Assembly: GCF_020741395.1 (NCBI RefSeq)
Contig: NZ_DYZA01000211.1
Span: 1 to 14,367, forward strand
DNA from: Mailhella massiliensis
Lineage (GTDB): Bacteria; Desulfobacterota; Desulfovibrionia; Desulfovibrionales; Desulfovibrionaceae
Length of the DNA stretch: 14,367 nt
Direction of reading: 5' to 3'
Positions 13,604-14,367 of the stretch are shown here, in pieces. Position numbers and translations under genes: made by a program. The notes below the pieces were generated by a model. The model was given only the letters and a program-made list of their open reading frames with translations, was not told the origin of the DNA and did not search any database. Each line of letters begins with the position of its first letter. Within the stretch, counting starts at the first letter, position 1.

Positions 13604-13639
13604 GAGCCGCCTTCAGAATGAGCTGAAGGCGGCTCTTTT
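13604..13639 (+). terminator. Intrinsic terminator of the repressor gene
   Basis: Perfect 13-bp stem GAGCCGCCTTCAG (13604-13616) and CTGAAGGCGGCTC (13623-13635), 6-base loop AATGAG, then TTTT. It also separates the repressor transcript from the convergent genes starting to its right; the reverse direction has no T-run. Confidence 0.85.
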
Positions 13640-13642
13640 GCG

Positions 13643-13870
13643 TTAATTGAGGTCTGGAAGATGCAGCCGTACCTGCGGGGCCTGCCGGTGGATGTCGATG
13701 AACAGGGCGCAGAGCCTGCGGTCAAGGTTTTCGAGCATGACCCAGACCATTTTGCTTTCCGCCTTGCGGCCGGAGTCTTTGAGAATTTCGGCATAGGCCA
13801 TCATGGGCGTGAGCAGCTCGTTGATCACTTCCCCGGCCAGCGGACCGACGGGGGAGACTTCGTTACGCAT
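13643..13870 (-). CDS. Small phage-element protein of unknown function (75 aa)
   Basis: 75-residue helical protein that I do not recognise. It contains GEVINELLTPMMAYAEILKDSG and MVWVMLENLDRRLCALFIDIH, both amphipathic helices, and no membrane segment or metal motif. The ATG at 13870 is chosen because GGAGG lies 7 bases upstream; the frame is open further upstream but that part is the other-frame reading of the next gene. It overlaps the gene at 13863 by 8 bases in the sequence ATGCGTAA, so translation is likely coupled. It is the last gene of a leftward cluster that enters from the right edge. Confidence 0.65.
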   Translation of the reverse strand: MRNEVSPVGPLAGEVINELLTPMMAYAEILKDSGRKAESKMVWVMLENLDRRLCALFIDIHRQAPQVRLHLPDLN

Positions 13871-14111
13871 GGCAGGCCTCCGGGATGCGGGACTGGAAGA
13901 GCGGCAATGCGGGGATGAACTCAGGCTGGAGCCGGCGCATTTCCGGCAGGCCGGGCAAGTCTCTTTCCTTTTTCTGGCGGCGGTGCTGCACCAGGTGGAG
14001 CGCGTCAAACACGTTCTGGATGAGGGCGGCTTCTTCGTCGGGACTGTGATGCGCGGAGCGGATGCAGAGAATGGTGTCCAGATACGGATCGTAGGCGGGA
14101 AGGTTACGCAT
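13863..14111 (-). CDS. Small phage-element protein of unknown function (82 aa)
   Basis: 82-residue protein with no recognised family. It begins MRNLPAYDPYLDTILCIRSAHHS, continues with an acidic-to-basic helix (PDEEAALIQNVFDALHLVQHRRQKKERD) and ends in a Pro/Leu-rich stretch. GGAGG lies 7-8 bases before the ATG at 14111. The next upstream gene's TAA lies inside its first codons, in the same ATGCGTAA overlap seen at its own 3' end. It is part of a tightly packed three-gene operon; no function can be given. Confidence 0.62.
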   Translation of the reverse strand: MRNLPAYDPYLDTILCIRSAHHSPDEEAALIQNVFDALHLVQHRRQKKERDLPGLPEMRRLQPEFIPALPLFQSRIPEACHA

Positions 14112-14367
14112 GGGCCACCTCCAGTTCGGAAGCGGCGGGAGCGTCGTCCGGGCGGGCAGGGCAGAGCGTAATGACCCAGGTGCCGCCCATACGGGCATCC
14201 TGAAGCAGCTTGTCGTGCATGGCCTTCAGATTGTTCACAATGGAAGAAAGGGAATCGGAAGCTTCGGCCATCATGAGGCAGACGCCGTCAATGTTGGCCA
14301 GGCCGCCTTCGTTGACGATGTCCATGAGCTCCGCAGAAAGACGGACTTTGGTTTCAATGGTTTCCAG
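14104..14367 (-). CDS. Small phage-element protein of unknown function, 5' end outside the window
   Basis: At least 87 residues, reading in from the right edge without a stop. An ATG at 14325 could be a start, but no clear ribosome site precedes it and the upstream frame continues with plausible helical sequence (LETIETKVRLSAEL), so the gene probably begins beyond the edge. The body is helical (MMAEASDSLSSIVNNLKAMHDKLL), followed by a short strand (GTWVITLCP) and an acidic tail ending EVAHA. No family recognised. It overlaps the following gene by 8 bases. Confidence 0.6.
   Translation of the reverse strand: METIETKVRLSAELMDIVNEGGLANIDGVCLMMAEASDSLSSIVNNLKAMHDKLLQDARMGGTWVITLCPARPDDAPAASELEVAHA

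Noticed and set aside
1..14367. CRISPR array or insertion sequence
   Set aside because: No regularly spaced repeats of CRISPR type and no transposase-like frame were seen; the only mobile-element signals belong to the integrase-bearing element.

Overview
This is a GC-rich bacterial window that reads as a stretch of core chromosome (about 1-10,365) followed by the left end of an integrated phage-like element (about 10,366 to the right edge). The protein sequences and the purA-holB-grpE order look like a Desulfovibrionaceae-type deltaproteobacterium (Desulfovibrio/Bilophila relatives). That placement is an impression from family resemblance, not a search result.

Core part. A forward cluster encodes adenylosuccinate synthetase (purA), the DNA polymerase III delta' clamp-loader subunit (holB) and the DnaK nucleotide-exchange factor GrpE, and ends at a strong intrinsic terminator at 3015-3048. 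A flavodoxin-fold reductase with a four-cysteine motif follows. Next comes a hairpin-packed intergenic region whose last hairpin is an intrinsic terminator, placed only 25 bases before an EamA-family exporter. Two reverse-strand genes come next: a SAM-dependent methyltransferase and ribBA. The ribBA gene sits behind a textbook FMN riboswitch with its own promoter, and its DHBP-synthase half has lost several active-site residues. Between ribBA and a small unknown gene at 8252 lies what looks like a free-standing structured RNA of about 130 nt, with a good promoter, a three-way-junction-like fold and a terminator hairpin. A BioF2/FemAB-like acetyltransferase on the reverse strand closes the core part.

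Element boundary. At 10366-10410 there is the 3' 45 bases of a tRNA-Arg(CCU) gene, from the anticodon loop to CCA, followed on the same strand by the old tRNA terminator. The 5' half of the tRNA is missing. A tyrosine recombinase starts 118 bases away, so this is an attachment site. The intact tRNA is predicted beyond the right edge, at the other end of the element.

Element genes. The integrase overlaps tail-to-tail with a small excisionase-like protein, which is translationally coupled to a CII-type (CP76 family) regulator and preceded by a small HTH-like protein. This leftward operon starts from a promoter inside a compact operator region (12991-13091). A CI-like repressor is transcribed divergently from the same region, so together these form a lysis-lysogeny switch. 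The repressor gene ends at a perfect 13-bp terminator hairpin. From the right edge, three small unrecognised genes with overlapping stop/start codons run toward it.
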